64,000 nt of DNA from Stutzerimonas stutzeri RCH2 (GCF_000327065.1 NC_019936.1:248001-312000), one strand, 5' to 3'. Shown: positions 11,162 to 20,259, numbered from the stretch's first letter. Made by a program: numbers and translations. Notes: a model not told the origin generated them from the sequence alone.

Positions 11162-11177
11162 TAGAGTAATTGCTCTA
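11162..11177. promoter_or_regulatory. Candidate TetR operator between aldehyde dehydrogenase and tetR
   Basis: The palindrome TAGAGTAATTGCTCTA (half-sites TAGAG/CTCTA) lies in the 129-bp divergent intergenic region, 34 bp upstream of the aldehyde dehydrogenase start. Size, symmetry and position suit a TetR-family operator controlling both directions. Not tested. Confidence 0.5.
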
Positions 11178-11257
11178 AACTGTCAACGAAACGTGCTTAC
11201 CTGCCTGCCGGCGTGTACCGTTGCTTTCTTCGTTTCGCCGCCGAGAACCGCTGCCTC

Positions 11258-11902
11258 ATGGCACCCCGCACCAAGACCCGTGACCGCATCATCGAAGCCA
11301 GCCTGGAGCTGTTCAACGCCGAGGGCGAGCGGAACGTCACGACCAACCACATCGCCGCCCACCTCGGCATCTCGCCGGGAAATCTCTATTACCACTTCCC
11401 CAACAAGCAGGCGATCGTGGCCGAGTTGTTCATGCGCTACGAGGCGAGGGTCGATGGGTTTCTGCAGCTGCCGCTGCAGCGACCGATGCAGGTCCAGGAC
11501 AAGGCGGTGTATCTCGAGGCACTGCTCGGTGCGATGTGGGACTACCGCTTTCTGCATCGGGATCTGGAGCATCTGTTGGAGACAGATGCTCAGCTTGCTG
11601 AGCGTTACCGGTCGTTCTCAGATCGTTGCCTGAAAAATGCCCAAGCGATTTATCAGGGGTTTGTTGATGCGGGCATCCTGCGCATGGAAGCAGCAGAGAT
11701 TGAGGCGTTGACCTTAAATGCCTGGATCGTGGCAACGTCTTGGGTGCGTTTTCTCGGTACGCACGGCAAACGTGATTTGGATCTTCTTGCTCTGCGCCAA
11801 GGTGTTTATCAAATGCTCGCGCTGGAGTTTGGATACCTCGCGGATGACGTGAAAGATCAGGTAACAGTAATTGCTGGCAGCTTCATGACGCGCCCTGCGT
11901 GA
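11258..11902 (+). CDS. TetR family transcriptional regulator
   Basis: A 214-residue regulator. The N-terminal helix-turn-helix reads TRDRIIEASLELFN, then TTNHIAAHLGISPGNLYYHFPNKQAIVAELF, a textbook TetR DNA-binding domain. The remaining 150 residues form an alpha-helical ligand domain. It is divergent from the aldehyde dehydrogenase unit and probably represses it. Base composition changes inside the gene: about 61 % GC by hand count at 11281-11580 but about 52 % at 11581-11880, with codons unlike the upstream genes. This suggests a recombination junction near 11570. Confidence 0.93.
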   Translation: MAPRTKTRDRIIEASLELFNAEGERNVTTNHIAAHLGISPGNLYYHFPNKQAIVAELFMRYEARVDGFLQLPLQRPMQVQDKAVYLEALLGAMWDYRFLHRDLEHLLETDAQLAERYRSFSDRCLKNAQAIYQGFVDAGILRMEAAEIEALTLNAWIVATSWVRFLGTHGKRDLDLLALRQGVYQMLALEFGYLADDVKDQVTVIAGSFMTRPA

Positions 11903-11947
11903 CATTAAATTGACTCTTTAATCCTTTCGTCGAATAAAAACAAAATA

Positions 11948-11975
11948 TTGGCACCCATGATGGCCTTTTGATACT
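11948..11975 (+). promoter_or_regulatory. Candidate promoter of the wecB-nfrBA-ybcH operon
   Basis: TTGGCA (11948-11953) and GATACT (11970-11975) are separated by 16 bases in an AT-rich gap, about 100 bp upstream of wecB. An alternative is TTGACT (11910) with AATAAA (11933) at 17-base spacing. Either would start transcription inside the low-GC block. Confidence 0.4.
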
Positions 11976-11999
11976 TTAGTGATATCAACAAGCATCCAT

Positions 12000-12030
12000 G
12001 GAGGGTTGCTGATCTCTCGTCACACCCTCC
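12000..12030 (+). repeat. Stem-loop in the wecB leader
   Basis: GGAGGGT (12000-12006) pairs with ACCCTCC (12024-12030) across a 17-base loop, in the predicted untranslated leader 47 bp before the wecB start. It could affect leader stability or access. The stem has a GGA core of the type bound by CsrA/RsmA proteins, but GGA is in the stem, not the loop. Confidence 0.3.
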
Positions 12031-12077
12031 CTGCTTTCCTCCCGAATACGCGCAAACACAAGCGCCGCTGAGAAACC

Positions 12078-13268
12078 ATGAGCATCAATTCGTTGATCGT
12101 GTCTAACGAGGGCTCCTCTCGGCCGTCCTTTCGGCCAAAAGTCATGCTGGTGTTTGGCACCAGGCCCGAAGCTATCAAAATGGCACCCCTGGCACGGGCG
12201 CTGCGTGACGCAGAAGATCTTGAGCTTTGCCTGTGCGTCACGGGACAGCATCGGCAGATGCTTGATGATGTGTTGCGCCTGTTTGCACTCACCCCAGACC
12301 ATGACCTCGCGGTCATGACACCCGGGCAAACGCTTAACGGTTTGAGTGCTGCGATAGTTTCCCGGCTCGATCCTGTACTCGAGGCGGAACAGCCCGATAT
12401 GGTGCTCGTGCACGGTGACACCACGACCTCGTTCGCCGCAGCGCTGGCGGCATTCCACCGCTCAATTCCAGTAGGGCATGTGGAAGCGGGACTGCGCACC
12501 GGTAATCTCTACGCGCCATGGCCGGAAGAAGCCAATCGACGCTTGACCAGCGTTCTGGCCGAGCTGCATTTCGCCCCCACCGCAACCTCCCGCGACAACC
12601 TGCTTGGTGAGGGTGTTCCCGCGGCCAGGATCGATGTCACTGGTAACACGGTCATCGATGCCTTGCTGTGGATGCGTAAAACGCTTCATGAGAGCGGCTG
12701 GAAGCCCGAAGACCCAGCACTGGCGTCCTTGCCAGAGCGCGCGCGGGTCGTCTTGGTTACCGGCCATCGGCGGGAAAATTTTGGCGACGGTTTCCTGCGC
12801 ATCTGTCGTGCCCTTCGTCACCTTGCGCTGCGTCATCCAGACGTTCGCTTCATCTACCCGGTACATCTCAATCCGAACGTTCAAGAGCCGGTTTATCGAC
12901 TGTTGGATGGCTTGCCCAACCTGATTCTGATCCCCCCGCTGAGTTATCAGGCGTTCGTCTATCTGATGGATCGGGCGACCGTGATCCTTACCGATTCCGG
13001 AGGGGTGCAGGAAGAAGCGCCCTCGCTTGGCAAACCGGTGTTGGTAATGCGCGACACCACCGAGCGGCCTGAGGCCGTGGCGGCTGGTACGGTGCGGCTC
13101 GTTGGTACAGACGAGGAGCGGATCATCGAAGAAGTGTCACGCCTTCTGGATGACTCGGCGGCGTACGAGCAGATGCAACACGCCCACAACCCCTATGGGG
13201 ATGGCAATGCCTGCGCACATATCCTTGATCGGTTGCGGAAGCGGCTTATCTCAGGATGCGCAGAATGA
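12078..13268 (+). CDS. wecB: UDP-N-acetylglucosamine 2-epimerase (non-hydrolysing)
   Basis: A 396-residue enzyme that interconverts UDP-GlcNAc and UDP-ManNAc. The fold begins [17 protein letters not shown] (Gly27 region). Residues equivalent to the E. coli catalytic set are present: Asp114 (HGDTT), Glu136 (HVEAG), Glu150 (PEEANR) and His230 (TGHRREN). The nucleotide motif [17 protein letters not shown] is near residue 310. The N-terminus is about 19 residues longer than usual; ATG 12144 is an alternative start, and the ribosome site of 12078 is weak. Its stop overlaps the nfrB start (ATGA). Being first in this operon, it probably supplies UDP-ManNAc to NfrB. Confidence 0.95.
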   Translation: MSINSLIVSNEGSSRPSFRPKVMLVFGTRPEAIKMAPLARALRDAEDLELCLCVTGQHRQMLDDVLRLFALTPDHDLAVMTPGQTLNGLSAAIVSRLDPVLEAEQPDMVLVHGDTTTSFAAALAAFHRSIPVGHVEAGLRTGNLYAPWPEEANRRLTSVLAELHFAPTATSRDNLLGEGVPAARIDVTGNTVIDALLWMRKTLHESGWKPEDPALASLPERARVVLVTGHRRENFGDGFLRICRALRHLALRHPDVRFIYPVHLNPNVQEPVYRLLDGLPNLILIPPLSYQAFVYLMDRATVILTDSGGVQEEAPSLGKPVLVMRDTTERPEAVAAGTVRLVGTDEERIIEEVSRLLDDSAAYEQMQHAHNPYGDGNACAHILDRLRKRLISGCAE

Positions 13269-15451
13269 CGCCGGATTACGTCTATCTGCTGATCGAAGCT
13301 GTTTCTTATTACTTGTACGCGTTGAAATGGGTCACGCTGGTTCTGGCTTCCTTGATGCTTGTGCTGGGGTTGGATGACCTGTTCATCGACCTCGTTTACT
13401 GGGGCCGCACCACGTGGCGCAATCTCGGCCTTTTCCGCCGCGTCGAGCGAGCGGACGAGTCTCTGCTCTATTCGGTACCTGAGAAGCCGCTGGCGATCAT
13501 GGTTCCCGCCTGGCGCGAGGTGGGCGTAGTTGGTGCCATGGCTCATCTGGCGGCTTCCACGCTGGATTACGAGAACTACCAGATATTCGTGGGTACTTAC
13601 CCCAACGATCCCGAAACCCAGGCCGATGTGGATGCGGTGTGCATGCGCTACCCCAACGTGCACAAGGTTGTCTGCGCCCGACCTGGCCCCACCAGTAAGG
13701 CCGATTGCCTTAACAACATCATCGACGCGATATTGCGCTTTGAAAGCCAGGCCAAGCTCAATTTCGCCGGCTTTATCCTGCACGACGCAGAAGACGTCAT
13801 CTCTCCGCTCGAGCTGCGTTTGTTCAATTACCTGCTACCGCGCAAGGACCTCATCCAGGTCCCGGTCTATCCATACGTCAAACGGTGGTGGAATTTCACC
13901 ACTGGCCACTATGCGGACGAGTTTGCCGAACTCCATGGCAAGGATGTTGTGGTGCGTGAGGCGCTGGTCGGCCAGGTGCCGAGCGCTGGGGTGGGAACCT
14001 GCTTCAGTCGTCGGGCTGTCGTTGCGTTGCTTGAGGACGGCGACGGTATTGCCTTCGACGTACAGAGTCTGACAGAGGACTACGACATCGGTTTTCGTCT
14101 CAAGAACAAAGGGATGACCGAGATATTTGCGCGCTTCAGTGTCCGGGATGAACGCCTGTCGCCGCTGGGCGAGCGCAACATCGGCGTTAGCAAGCGATCA
14201 GCAGGCGTAATCTGTGTACGGGAACACTTTCCGGAAACCATGGAGACGGCCATACGGCAAAAAGCCCGCTGGATAACCGGTATCGTTTATCAGGGGACCC
14301 GCACGCTGGGTTGGAGCAGCCATCCTTTCCTCAATTATTTCCTGTGGCGAGACCGTCGCGGTGCGATCAGCAACGCGGTCGGCCTGCTGGGCTCGCTGGT
14401 CTTTGTGCAACTGCTGCTGGTTTGGTCTGTGAGCCTTATTTTGCCGGATGCGTGGCATTTCCCTTCGGTTTTGGGGGATAGCGCCGCCTTGCATGTGCTC
14501 CTCGTGGTCAATGGTGTACTGCTGCTCAATCGGCTGATCCAGCGTTGCTACTTCGCAGGCTCGTTCTATGGCGTTATGCAGGGCGCGCTCGCGGCGCCAA
14601 GGATGCTTTGGAGTAATTGGGTCAACTTCTTTGCCAACCTGCGAGCGCTCAAGCAGGTGCTGGCGATGGGCGACTCCCGGAGAGTCGCCTGGGACAAGAC
14701 GTCCCATGAGTTTCCCGCATTGGTGGACTCGCCGCGCCGCGAGCCTATCGGTCGCCGCTTGCTCAATGCTGGCGCCATCACGGCCGAGCAGCTTGAGGAG
14801 GCATTGACATCTACCCGGCATCGGCGAATCGGCCGGGAACTGCTGGCGCGCGGATGGATTAATAGCCTGCAGCTTGCGCAGGCCCTGGCCGCACAGGCTG
14901 ATCTGGAATGGACACCGCTAAACCCTTTCACTATCGACGCGCAACTCATCGAGCAGCTGCCTGCAAGATTAGCGTTGCGCTACTCGGTTCTACCGATCGC
15001 GGAGCTTGATGGAACGCTTGTCATCGCCTCCGAGCGCGAACTGAGTCAGGTGAGCCTCGGCGCCATGTCACGTCAGCTGGGCCGGAAGATCATCTGCAAG
15101 ATTGCTCCCCAGGGAAGGGTGACCGTCGGGCTGCGCTACTGGTACTTGCGCCATACATCGGACAGCTCCCGTGAATTGATCGAACAGTTGGCAAGTCGTC
15201 GGAATGAACCGGAGCTCATGGAGCAAGTATGTCGACATCAAGTCCTGCTCGGTGACGTGATCCAGGAAGTAGGCATGTTGTCGAGTACGCTCATGGCTCA
15301 AGCGTTGATTGACTTCGAACCGGAGGAAGAGAGCCTAGGCGCTTCTCTTGTTCGACGCGGTTTGGTCAGCGAGGCGGTGATCCAGAGCGCTTTGAAAGAG
15401 CAGCGAGCGGAACAGCGAGCCGGGTTTGAACTGCTGATGGAGTACGCGTGA
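13265..15451 (+). CDS. nfrB: NfrB-like processive glycosyltransferase with C-terminal MshEN-type c-di-GMP region
   Basis: A 728-residue inner-membrane glycosyltransferase. An N-terminal membrane segment (about 10-35) is followed by a GT2 domain with [10 protein letters not shown], acidic motif HDAEDV (173-178), TEDYD (catalytic Glu271-Asp272) and QKARW (332-336), the processive-synthase motif. Two or more membrane helices follow (about 365-440). Residues about 490-728 hold MshEN-type repeats ([56 protein letters not shown]), which bind c-di-GMP in related proteins. The start at 13265 overlaps the wecB stop and has AGGA 8 bases upstream. E. coli NfrB is required for phage N4 adsorption. Confidence 0.9.
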   Translation: MTPDYVYLLIEAVSYYLYALKWVTLVLASLMLVLGLDDLFIDLVYWGRTTWRNLGLFRRVERADESLLYSVPEKPLAIMVPAWREVGVVGAMAHLAASTLDYENYQIFVGTYPNDPETQADVDAVCMRYPNVHKVVCARPGPTSKADCLNNIIDAILRFESQAKLNFAGFILHDAEDVISPLELRLFNYLLPRKDLIQVPVYPYVKRWWNFTTGHYADEFAELHGKDVVVREALVGQVPSAGVGTCFSRRAVVALLEDGDGIAFDVQSLTEDYDIGFRLKNKGMTEIFARFSVRDERLSPLGERNIGVSKRSAGVICVREHFPETMETAIRQKARWITGIVYQGTRTLGWSSHPFLNYFLWRDRRGAISNAVGLLGSLVFVQLLLVWSVSLILPDAWHFPSVLGDSAALHVLLVVNGVLLLNRLIQRCYFAGSFYGVMQGALAAPRMLWSNWVNFFANLRALKQVLAMGDSRRVAWDKTSHEFPALVDSPRREPIGRRLLNAGAITAEQLEEALTSTRHRRIGRELLARGWINSLQLAQALAAQADLEWTPLNPFTIDAQLIEQLPARLALRYSVLPIAELDGTLVIASERELSQVSLGAMSRQLGRKIICKIAPQGRVTVGLRYWYLRHTSDSSRELIEQLASRRNEPELMEQVCRHQVLLGDVIQEVGMLSSTLMAQALIDFEPEEESLGASLVRRGLVSEAVIQSALKEQRAEQRAGFELLMEYA

Positions 15452-18400
15452 TGCGGGTATCTCCACCAGTAGTGAAGAGTATTGCGATGGCGCTGCTGCT
15501 CGGACCGATTTCAGCTCTGGCTGCGCAAGGCAATCCGCTTAGCGAGGTGCAGCGCTTTCGCAGCTACCCATTCATCGACAAGGCCTATCAGGCGCTACGT
15601 AATGATGAGCCTGTCGAGGCAGAGAAGCTTGCGCGCCACGTACTCGATGAGATCTCTCCGCATGTCATCGAAGCGCGTGTGATAGTTGTGCAAGCGCTTG
15701 ACCAGCAAGGGCGGTACGAAGAGGCGCTGGATATGGCGGCTTCCTTGCCGCCAGGGGATCAGGCTGCGCTTGTGCAGTCATTGCGTTTGAACTGGATCAA
15801 CCAAGGAGATCTCTCGGCCGCGATTGTGGAAGGTTGGTTGGCTGAGGAAGCAGACGCAGCTCAGCGCGAGCAGATGCTGCGAAGCTATGCACAGCGGCTG
15901 CATGAACTGCACGGTCCCGTTGCTGCCCTTCGTTGGCTGCAGGGGCGACCCGCCAGCGAGCTGACCGTTACCGCGCTGTTAGAGAGAGCGGTCTTCGCCG
16001 AGCAGGCAGAGCAATGGATGGCGGTAATTAGCGACTTGGAGCCGTTGGCTGCGGATGGGGTGTTGCCTGCCGACAGCTGGCGTCGCCTTGGCCTCGCCTA
16101 TGTAATGACCGACAACGACAGATTGCCTGCTTATCTGCAGTCCGCGCCGTCGAATGAGGATGGCGTTAGCGTGCGGCTGTCAGCAGCCGAACGGGCGATA
16201 GGCCAAGGCCAGGCTAGGCAGGCCAAACAGCTGCTCCTGCCTTTGGAAAGGGCGCAAGCACTCTCGATGCCGCAGCGGGCGCTGCTGCTACAGGCTGCGC
16301 GTGACGACGGTGACGTGGCCTTGGCCGCGGAGCTGGCCGTCCGTTTGGATCGGCCATGTCTGGAATCAATCGAGTGGCTATCGGTTGCGGCGCCGCAGCT
16401 GGCCCGCGAGGCGCTTGGTGATTGTTCCCCAGCAACAGATCCGCGTCATTGGCTCATTCTGGCTCAGCGCCTCGAGGCGGAACATGCACTGATGTCGGCG
16501 ATCCTGCCCGAGCCGTGGAACACGCAGCGGCAGGACTACCTGCTGGCCCGGTGGCTACCCCGTAACGAGTTTGTGAAAGCCCGCGATTGGTTGCAGCAGC
16601 AGGCACCGTCACCACGACGCACTGCGCGACTGGCGCAGATTGCTCAGTCCATCGGTGACAAGAGTGCCGCGGCAAGCGAATGGCGAGAGCATTACCGTGC
16701 GACAGGAGAGCTCCGTTCGGCCGATCTGGCCAGCTTCCTATGGCTGCAGGCGGATCGACCGGTAGAAGCACGTGCTTTTCTCACGGATGTTTGGCGGCGT
16801 CGCGGCGAATTGCCGGAACCTCTGTTGAGTCGCCTGGTTGACCTCTACGTGCAGGCCCCGGATCTGAAAGTCTCGCAGCTCGACGAGTTCGCCAAGCAGT
16901 TGCCGCCTTCGGCTCGTGGTCGACTGTACGGGGCGCTTGCGGCGGAAGGGCGTTGTGGCGTTGTTGCGCAATTGCCGGTCAACGCGCCGACGGACGTCGA
17001 TGAATTGCGTGCGCTGGGCGTTTGTTCGCTTCCCCAACAGCCTGGGCAGGCTGTGGTCTATCTCCAGCTCGCGGCCGGCGCAGGGGACGTTCAGAGCCGG
17101 GGGCAATTGGCCTATGCGTTAGCAGCGGCTGGGCTTCCTGAGGATGCCTATGCTCAGTGGAACTCCATGCCGGCTGACGAACTCGACATCGAAGCGCATC
17201 TGGCGTTGTCTCGTGTCGCTTTGACACTCGGTCACCTGGATGCCGCCGAGCAGCATTGGCAAGACGCGCAATCGCTCACGTCGGAAGGCTGGAGACTGGG
17301 CGCTTTGATCTCCGAAGGCCGTGGACGTGACGACGAAGCTCTGGAGCGATACCGTCAGGCGCAGGCGTTGGGTGAGCAGCCAGCGGATTACTATCAGGGT
17401 GCTGTGGTTGCATTCCGCGCTGGCCGGGAAGAGCTCGGGATGCAATGGCTGCGTCGCGCGACCGAACTCGCCCCGGAGAATGGCCTGTTTCTGCAGGAAT
17501 ATGGAATGCGCCTGGCCGCCGCAGCCACGCCAGTGGAACGTGCCCAGGCGGTTGCTCCGCTTAGCAAGGCTGCCAGGTTGTTGCCGGAGAGTACCGATCT
17601 GGCGCAGGCGCTTGCCTTTCGCCTCATCGAGACGGGAGAACCCGAAGAAGCGCGCGCGCAACTCCGCCGTAGCATCGACTTGTTGCCTGTCGAGGCTTCA
17701 GCGGAAGCTCAGCGTTTCGCAGCGCGGCGGCAACACGAGAGCCTGGAGCGCCGCAATCGCCTCAGTCTCGCTACCAGCTGGTCGCCAGATGGTGTAAGGC
17801 GCAGTGCAGGACAGCGTCGAAACGATGAGTTTTCCCATGGTGTCCTTTTGGATCACCCCCTGGACGGCCCGTTGGCGAACAGGCTTTCGGCTTACGGTCG
17901 AATCATGGCTTCCGGTAAGGACGGCGATGCGCTGGATACAGTCGGCGGAGGGGTAGGGTTGCGCTATATGCCGTTCCAGTCGATCAATCTGAATCTCTAC
18001 GGCGAATTCTTTAGGGAAGACAAGCGCGTTGCTGACAATGATCTGATGCTTCGCGCCAGTGCTTCCTTCCTTGATCAGGGTGAGTATCGGAATGATTGGC
18101 GCGTGGACCAGAACCACTGGCCGGAGCGCTCGTTGTACCTGGACGCCGCTTGGTGGGTGGACGAGTCGGAGCGCTTGCTGGTAACGAGGTTCACTCGTGG
18201 TCATGCATTCAAGTTGCCCACCTCCTCAGCCCAGACGCTGAGCCCGTATCTGGTCGGCCAAGGCACCGAGCAGGACCGCCAACAGGATCTGCGGGTCGGT
18301 GCGGGCCTGCGCTGGCAGCTTTGGTTCGATGATGACCGCTATAACGCCTACCGCCGTCGGCTTAGCATGAGTGTGGAGTATCAACAGGCTCTGGGTGGGA

Positions 18401-18453
18401 ACCTATACGAGCGTGCCAACGGCCTGCAGATCGGCATCGAGTTGGCATTGTGA
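15451..18453 (+). CDS. nfrA: NfrA-like outer-membrane glycan export protein (TPR plus beta-barrel)
   Basis: A 1000-residue secreted protein. A signal peptide occupies residues 1 to about 25 (IAMALLLGPISALA). Roughly residues 30-780 are tandem TPR-like helical repeats rich in Ala, Leu, Gln and Glu. The last 220 residues alternate hydrophobic and polar positions in a beta-barrel pattern (LRYMPFQSINLNLYGEFF and later strands). This architecture matches NfrA, the E. coli N4 phage receptor, and parallels PgaA and BcsC exporters. ATG 15451 overlaps the nfrB stop (TGATG); a GTG at 15448 is also possible. Predicted to carry the NfrB product across the outer membrane. Confidence 0.88.
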   Translation: MRVSPPVVKSIAMALLLGPISALAAQGNPLSEVQRFRSYPFIDKAYQALRNDEPVEAEKLARHVLDEISPHVIEARVIVVQALDQQGRYEEALDMAASLPPGDQAALVQSLRLNWINQGDLSAAIVEGWLAEEADAAQREQMLRSYAQRLHELHGPVAALRWLQGRPASELTVTALLERAVFAEQAEQWMAVISDLEPLAADGVLPADSWRRLGLAYVMTDNDRLPAYLQSAPSNEDGVSVRLSAAERAIGQGQARQAKQLLLPLERAQALSMPQRALLLQAARDDGDVALAAELAVRLDRPCLESIEWLSVAAPQLAREALGDCSPATDPRHWLILAQRLEAEHALMSAILPEPWNTQRQDYLLARWLPRNEFVKARDWLQQQAPSPRRTARLAQIAQSIGDKSAAASEWREHYRATGELRSADLASFLWLQADRPVEARAFLTDVWRRRGELPEPLLSRLVDLYVQAPDLKVSQLDEFAKQLPPSARGRLYGALAAEGRCGVVAQLPVNAPTDVDELRALGVCSLPQQPGQAVVYLQLAAGAGDVQSRGQLAYALAAAGLPEDAYAQWNSMPADELDIEAHLALSRVALTLGHLDAAEQHWQDAQSLTSEGWRLGALISEGRGRDDEALERYRQAQALGEQPADYYQGAVVAFRAGREELGMQWLRRATELAPENGLFLQEYGMRLAAAATPVERAQAVAPLSKAARLLPESTDLAQALAFRLIETGEPEEARAQLRRSIDLLPVEASAEAQRFAARRQHESLERRNRLSLATSWSPDGVRRSAGQRRNDEFSHGVLLDHPLDGPLANRLSAYGRIMASGKDGDALDTVGGGVGLRYMPFQSINLNLYGEFFREDKRVADNDLMLRASASFLDQGEYRNDWRVDQNHWPERSLYLDAAWWVDESERLLVTRFTRGHAFKLPTSSAQTLSPYLVGQGTEQDRQQDLRVGAGLRWQLWFDDDRYNAYRRRLSMSVEYQQALGGNLYERANGLQIGIELAL

Positions 18454-19283
18454 GGCGTTTGCTCATTGGAATTCTGCTGAGTTGTGTAATGCGCGGCGTG
18501 GCTGCTGATGCACTTTTCTACCAACCGCAGACCAGCGATGCGGTTGTTGAGCCGGATCAGTGGGCTGAAATCTGGCGGCAGAGCAAAGCGCACGGATTTG
18601 ATCGAGTCATCGTTCAATGGACCCGTTATGGCGACGAGGATTTCGGTGGTGATCATGGCTGGCTGCGCAACGCGTTGCGCCAGGCACGACAGGCAGGGCT
18701 TGGACTTGTGGTGGGGCTCTATCAAGACCCTGACTATTTTTCGCGACTCAACGACCTCTCCAGGCTATCGCGCTACTGGAAACAGTTGTTCGATCAAACG
18801 CTGTTACAGCAGCGTCTATTGTTAAGTGAGGGCGTGGTCGCCGATGCGTGGTACCTCCCTGCCGAACTGTCTGACCGGACGTTTAACGATCAGGGTCGTC
18901 GCAAGGATCTACTCGAACAACTAAACGGCCTGATGCAGCACCTGCAGCAGCCGTTACAACTAAGTGCATATAGCACCGGCCAGCTGGCCCCAGCGGCAAA
19001 TGCTCGGTGGTTGGATGAGCTGCATGGCGTCGGAGCGATGGTCTGGTGGCAGGATGGCGTTGGGGTCGCGGAATTGCCAACGCTGGTGAGAACGGCGTAC
19101 GTGCAGGCCTTGTCCTGCGAGACGGGAATCGTTAGTGAGGCGTTCAGACGAACTAGCGTCGGTAATGAGCCGTTTACAGCCGTTCCGGCTGATCCACAGC
19201 GTTATTCGTCGTGCCACCCGTCAGCAGTTTTTTCGTTGCGCTATATGCCATGGGGCGCTGCCCTGCTAAGGGCTACGCCGTAG
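18450..19283 (+). CDS. YbcH-like DUF4434 protein, predicted periplasmic TIM-barrel
   Basis: A 277-residue exported protein starting at GTG 18450, which overlaps the nfrA stop (GTGA). The signal peptide is MRRLLIGILLSCVMRGVAA. The mature part looks like a glycosidase-type (beta/alpha) barrel: FYQPQ strand, VIVQWTRYGDEDF, LGLVVGLYQDPDYF, AWYLPAEL and LSAYSTGQLAP, with several acidic residues at strand ends. The same family is encoded beside nfrAB in E. coli (ybcH). By analogy with PgaB, PelA and BcsZ it may trim or modify the exported glycan, but this is inference. GC is noticeably low. It converges with the YheT-like gene with an 11-bp overlap. Confidence 0.75.
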   Translation: MRRLLIGILLSCVMRGVAADALFYQPQTSDAVVEPDQWAEIWRQSKAHGFDRVIVQWTRYGDEDFGGDHGWLRNALRQARQAGLGLVVGLYQDPDYFSRLNDLSRLSRYWKQLFDQTLLQQRLLLSEGVVADAWYLPAELSDRTFNDQGRRKDLLEQLNGLMQHLQQPLQLSAYSTGQLAPAANARWLDELHGVGAMVWWQDGVGVAELPTLVRTAYVQALSCETGIVSEAFRRTSVGNEPFTAVPADPQRYSSCHPSAVFSLRYMPWGAALLRATP

Positions 19284-20259
19284 CTTCCGCCAGCCACTGC
19301 GGAATCCGCTGCTCCAGGTAGTATCGCGGCCGCCGTGGCGAGCCTTCGATAAAGCCGACATGCCCGCCGCGGGGGTGCAGTTCGAGGGTCGTGGTGGCGG
19401 ACAGCTCGGCCGCATCCGGCACGCTGTGGCGGAATACGAAAGGATCGTCCTCGGCCTGGATCAGCAGGGTTGGCGTCGTGATCGTCGGCAGGTAGTAGCG
19501 GCTGGAGGCGCGGCGGTAGTAGTCCTGGGCGTCGCTGTAGCCATGCAGTGGCGCGGTGAAGCGGCCATCGAAGTCCCAGAAGGTACGCATGCCGTGCAGT
19601 GGCCCGAGGCTCTGCAGCGCACCGAGGTGCTCCTGCAGGCCCTCGCGCTGGAAGCGCTGTTGCTTGTCCTTCACATAGGCGACCATCGCTTTCATGAAAT
19701 GCGCCTGGTAGATGCGGGAGAAGCCGAGGCCGATACGGTCGGCGCACTGGTCCAGGCGGAACGGCACGGACACTGCCACCGCTTTGCGCAGCGGACTACT
19801 GGCTGCCGTTTCGCCGAGATACTTGAGCAGTACGTTGCCTCCTAGCGAGTAACCCACCGCATACAGCGGCGCCAGCGGCCGGGATGCCTGCAGATGCCCG
19901 ATCACTTCGGCGAGATCGTCGCTGGCGCCGGAATGATAGGCGCGCGGCAGCAGGTTGGGCTCGCCCGAGCAACCGCGCCAGTTGATGGCAACGCTGGCCC
20001 AGCCGCGCGCCGCCAGCTGCTGCTGCAGTCCAAGCACGTAAAGCGAATTCGATGAGCCGGTCAGCCCGTGCAACACCAGCACCAGTGGCGCCGTTGCTTC
20101 ATGCGGGCCGTGCCAGTCCAGGTCGATGAAGTCGCCATCGGCCAGCCACAGCCGTTCGCGCTGGCGCTCAAGACGCGGCGGCTTGCGAAAGAACGGGTTC
20201 CATAGGGTCTGCAGGTGCGCTCCGGGGAGCCACCAGGCGGGTTGGAAGGTGTCGGGCAC
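19273..20259 (-). CDS. YheT-like alpha/beta hydrolase
   Basis: A 328-residue alpha/beta hydrolase of the YheT/AB-hydrolase group. It has the oxyanion region VLHGLTGSSNS, the nucleophile elbow GYSLGGNVLLKYLGE (catalytic Ser), an acidic residue in QAEDDPFV, and the catalytic His in HPRGGHVGFIEG. The N-terminus (AWWLPGAHLQTLWNPFFR) is the usual family signature. Physiological substrate unknown. GC is back to the chromosomal norm, which makes it the right border of the low-GC block. Its 3' end overlaps the convergent ybcH-like gene. Confidence 0.92.
   Translation of the reverse strand: MPDTFQPAWWLPGAHLQTLWNPFFRKPPRLERQRERLWLADGDFIDLDWHGPHEATAPLVLVLHGLTGSSNSLYVLGLQQQLAARGWASVAINWRGCSGEPNLLPRAYHSGASDDLAEVIGHLQASRPLAPLYAVGYSLGGNVLLKYLGETAASSPLRKAVAVSVPFRLDQCADRIGLGFSRIYQAHFMKAMVAYVKDKQQRFQREGLQEHLGALQSLGPLHGMRTFWDFDGRFTAPLHGYSDAQDYYRRASSRYYLPTITTPTLLIQAEDDPFVFRHSVPDAAELSATTTLELHPRGGHVGFIEGSPRRPRYYLEQRIPQWLAEATA

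Noticed and set aside
11903..11925. ATTAAA/TTTAAT stem as tetR terminator
   Set aside because: Pure AT stem of 6 bp with no GC core; more likely part of the AT-rich promoter region.
11948..11966. Sigma-54 promoter in front of wecB (TTGGCAC start)
   Set aside because: The -24 element matches but there is no GC at the -12 position with correct spacing.
11900..12077. Attachment site or integrase-type boundary for the nfr block
   Set aside because: No direct repeats, tRNA end or integrase were found at either edge; homologous recombination explains the mosaic better.
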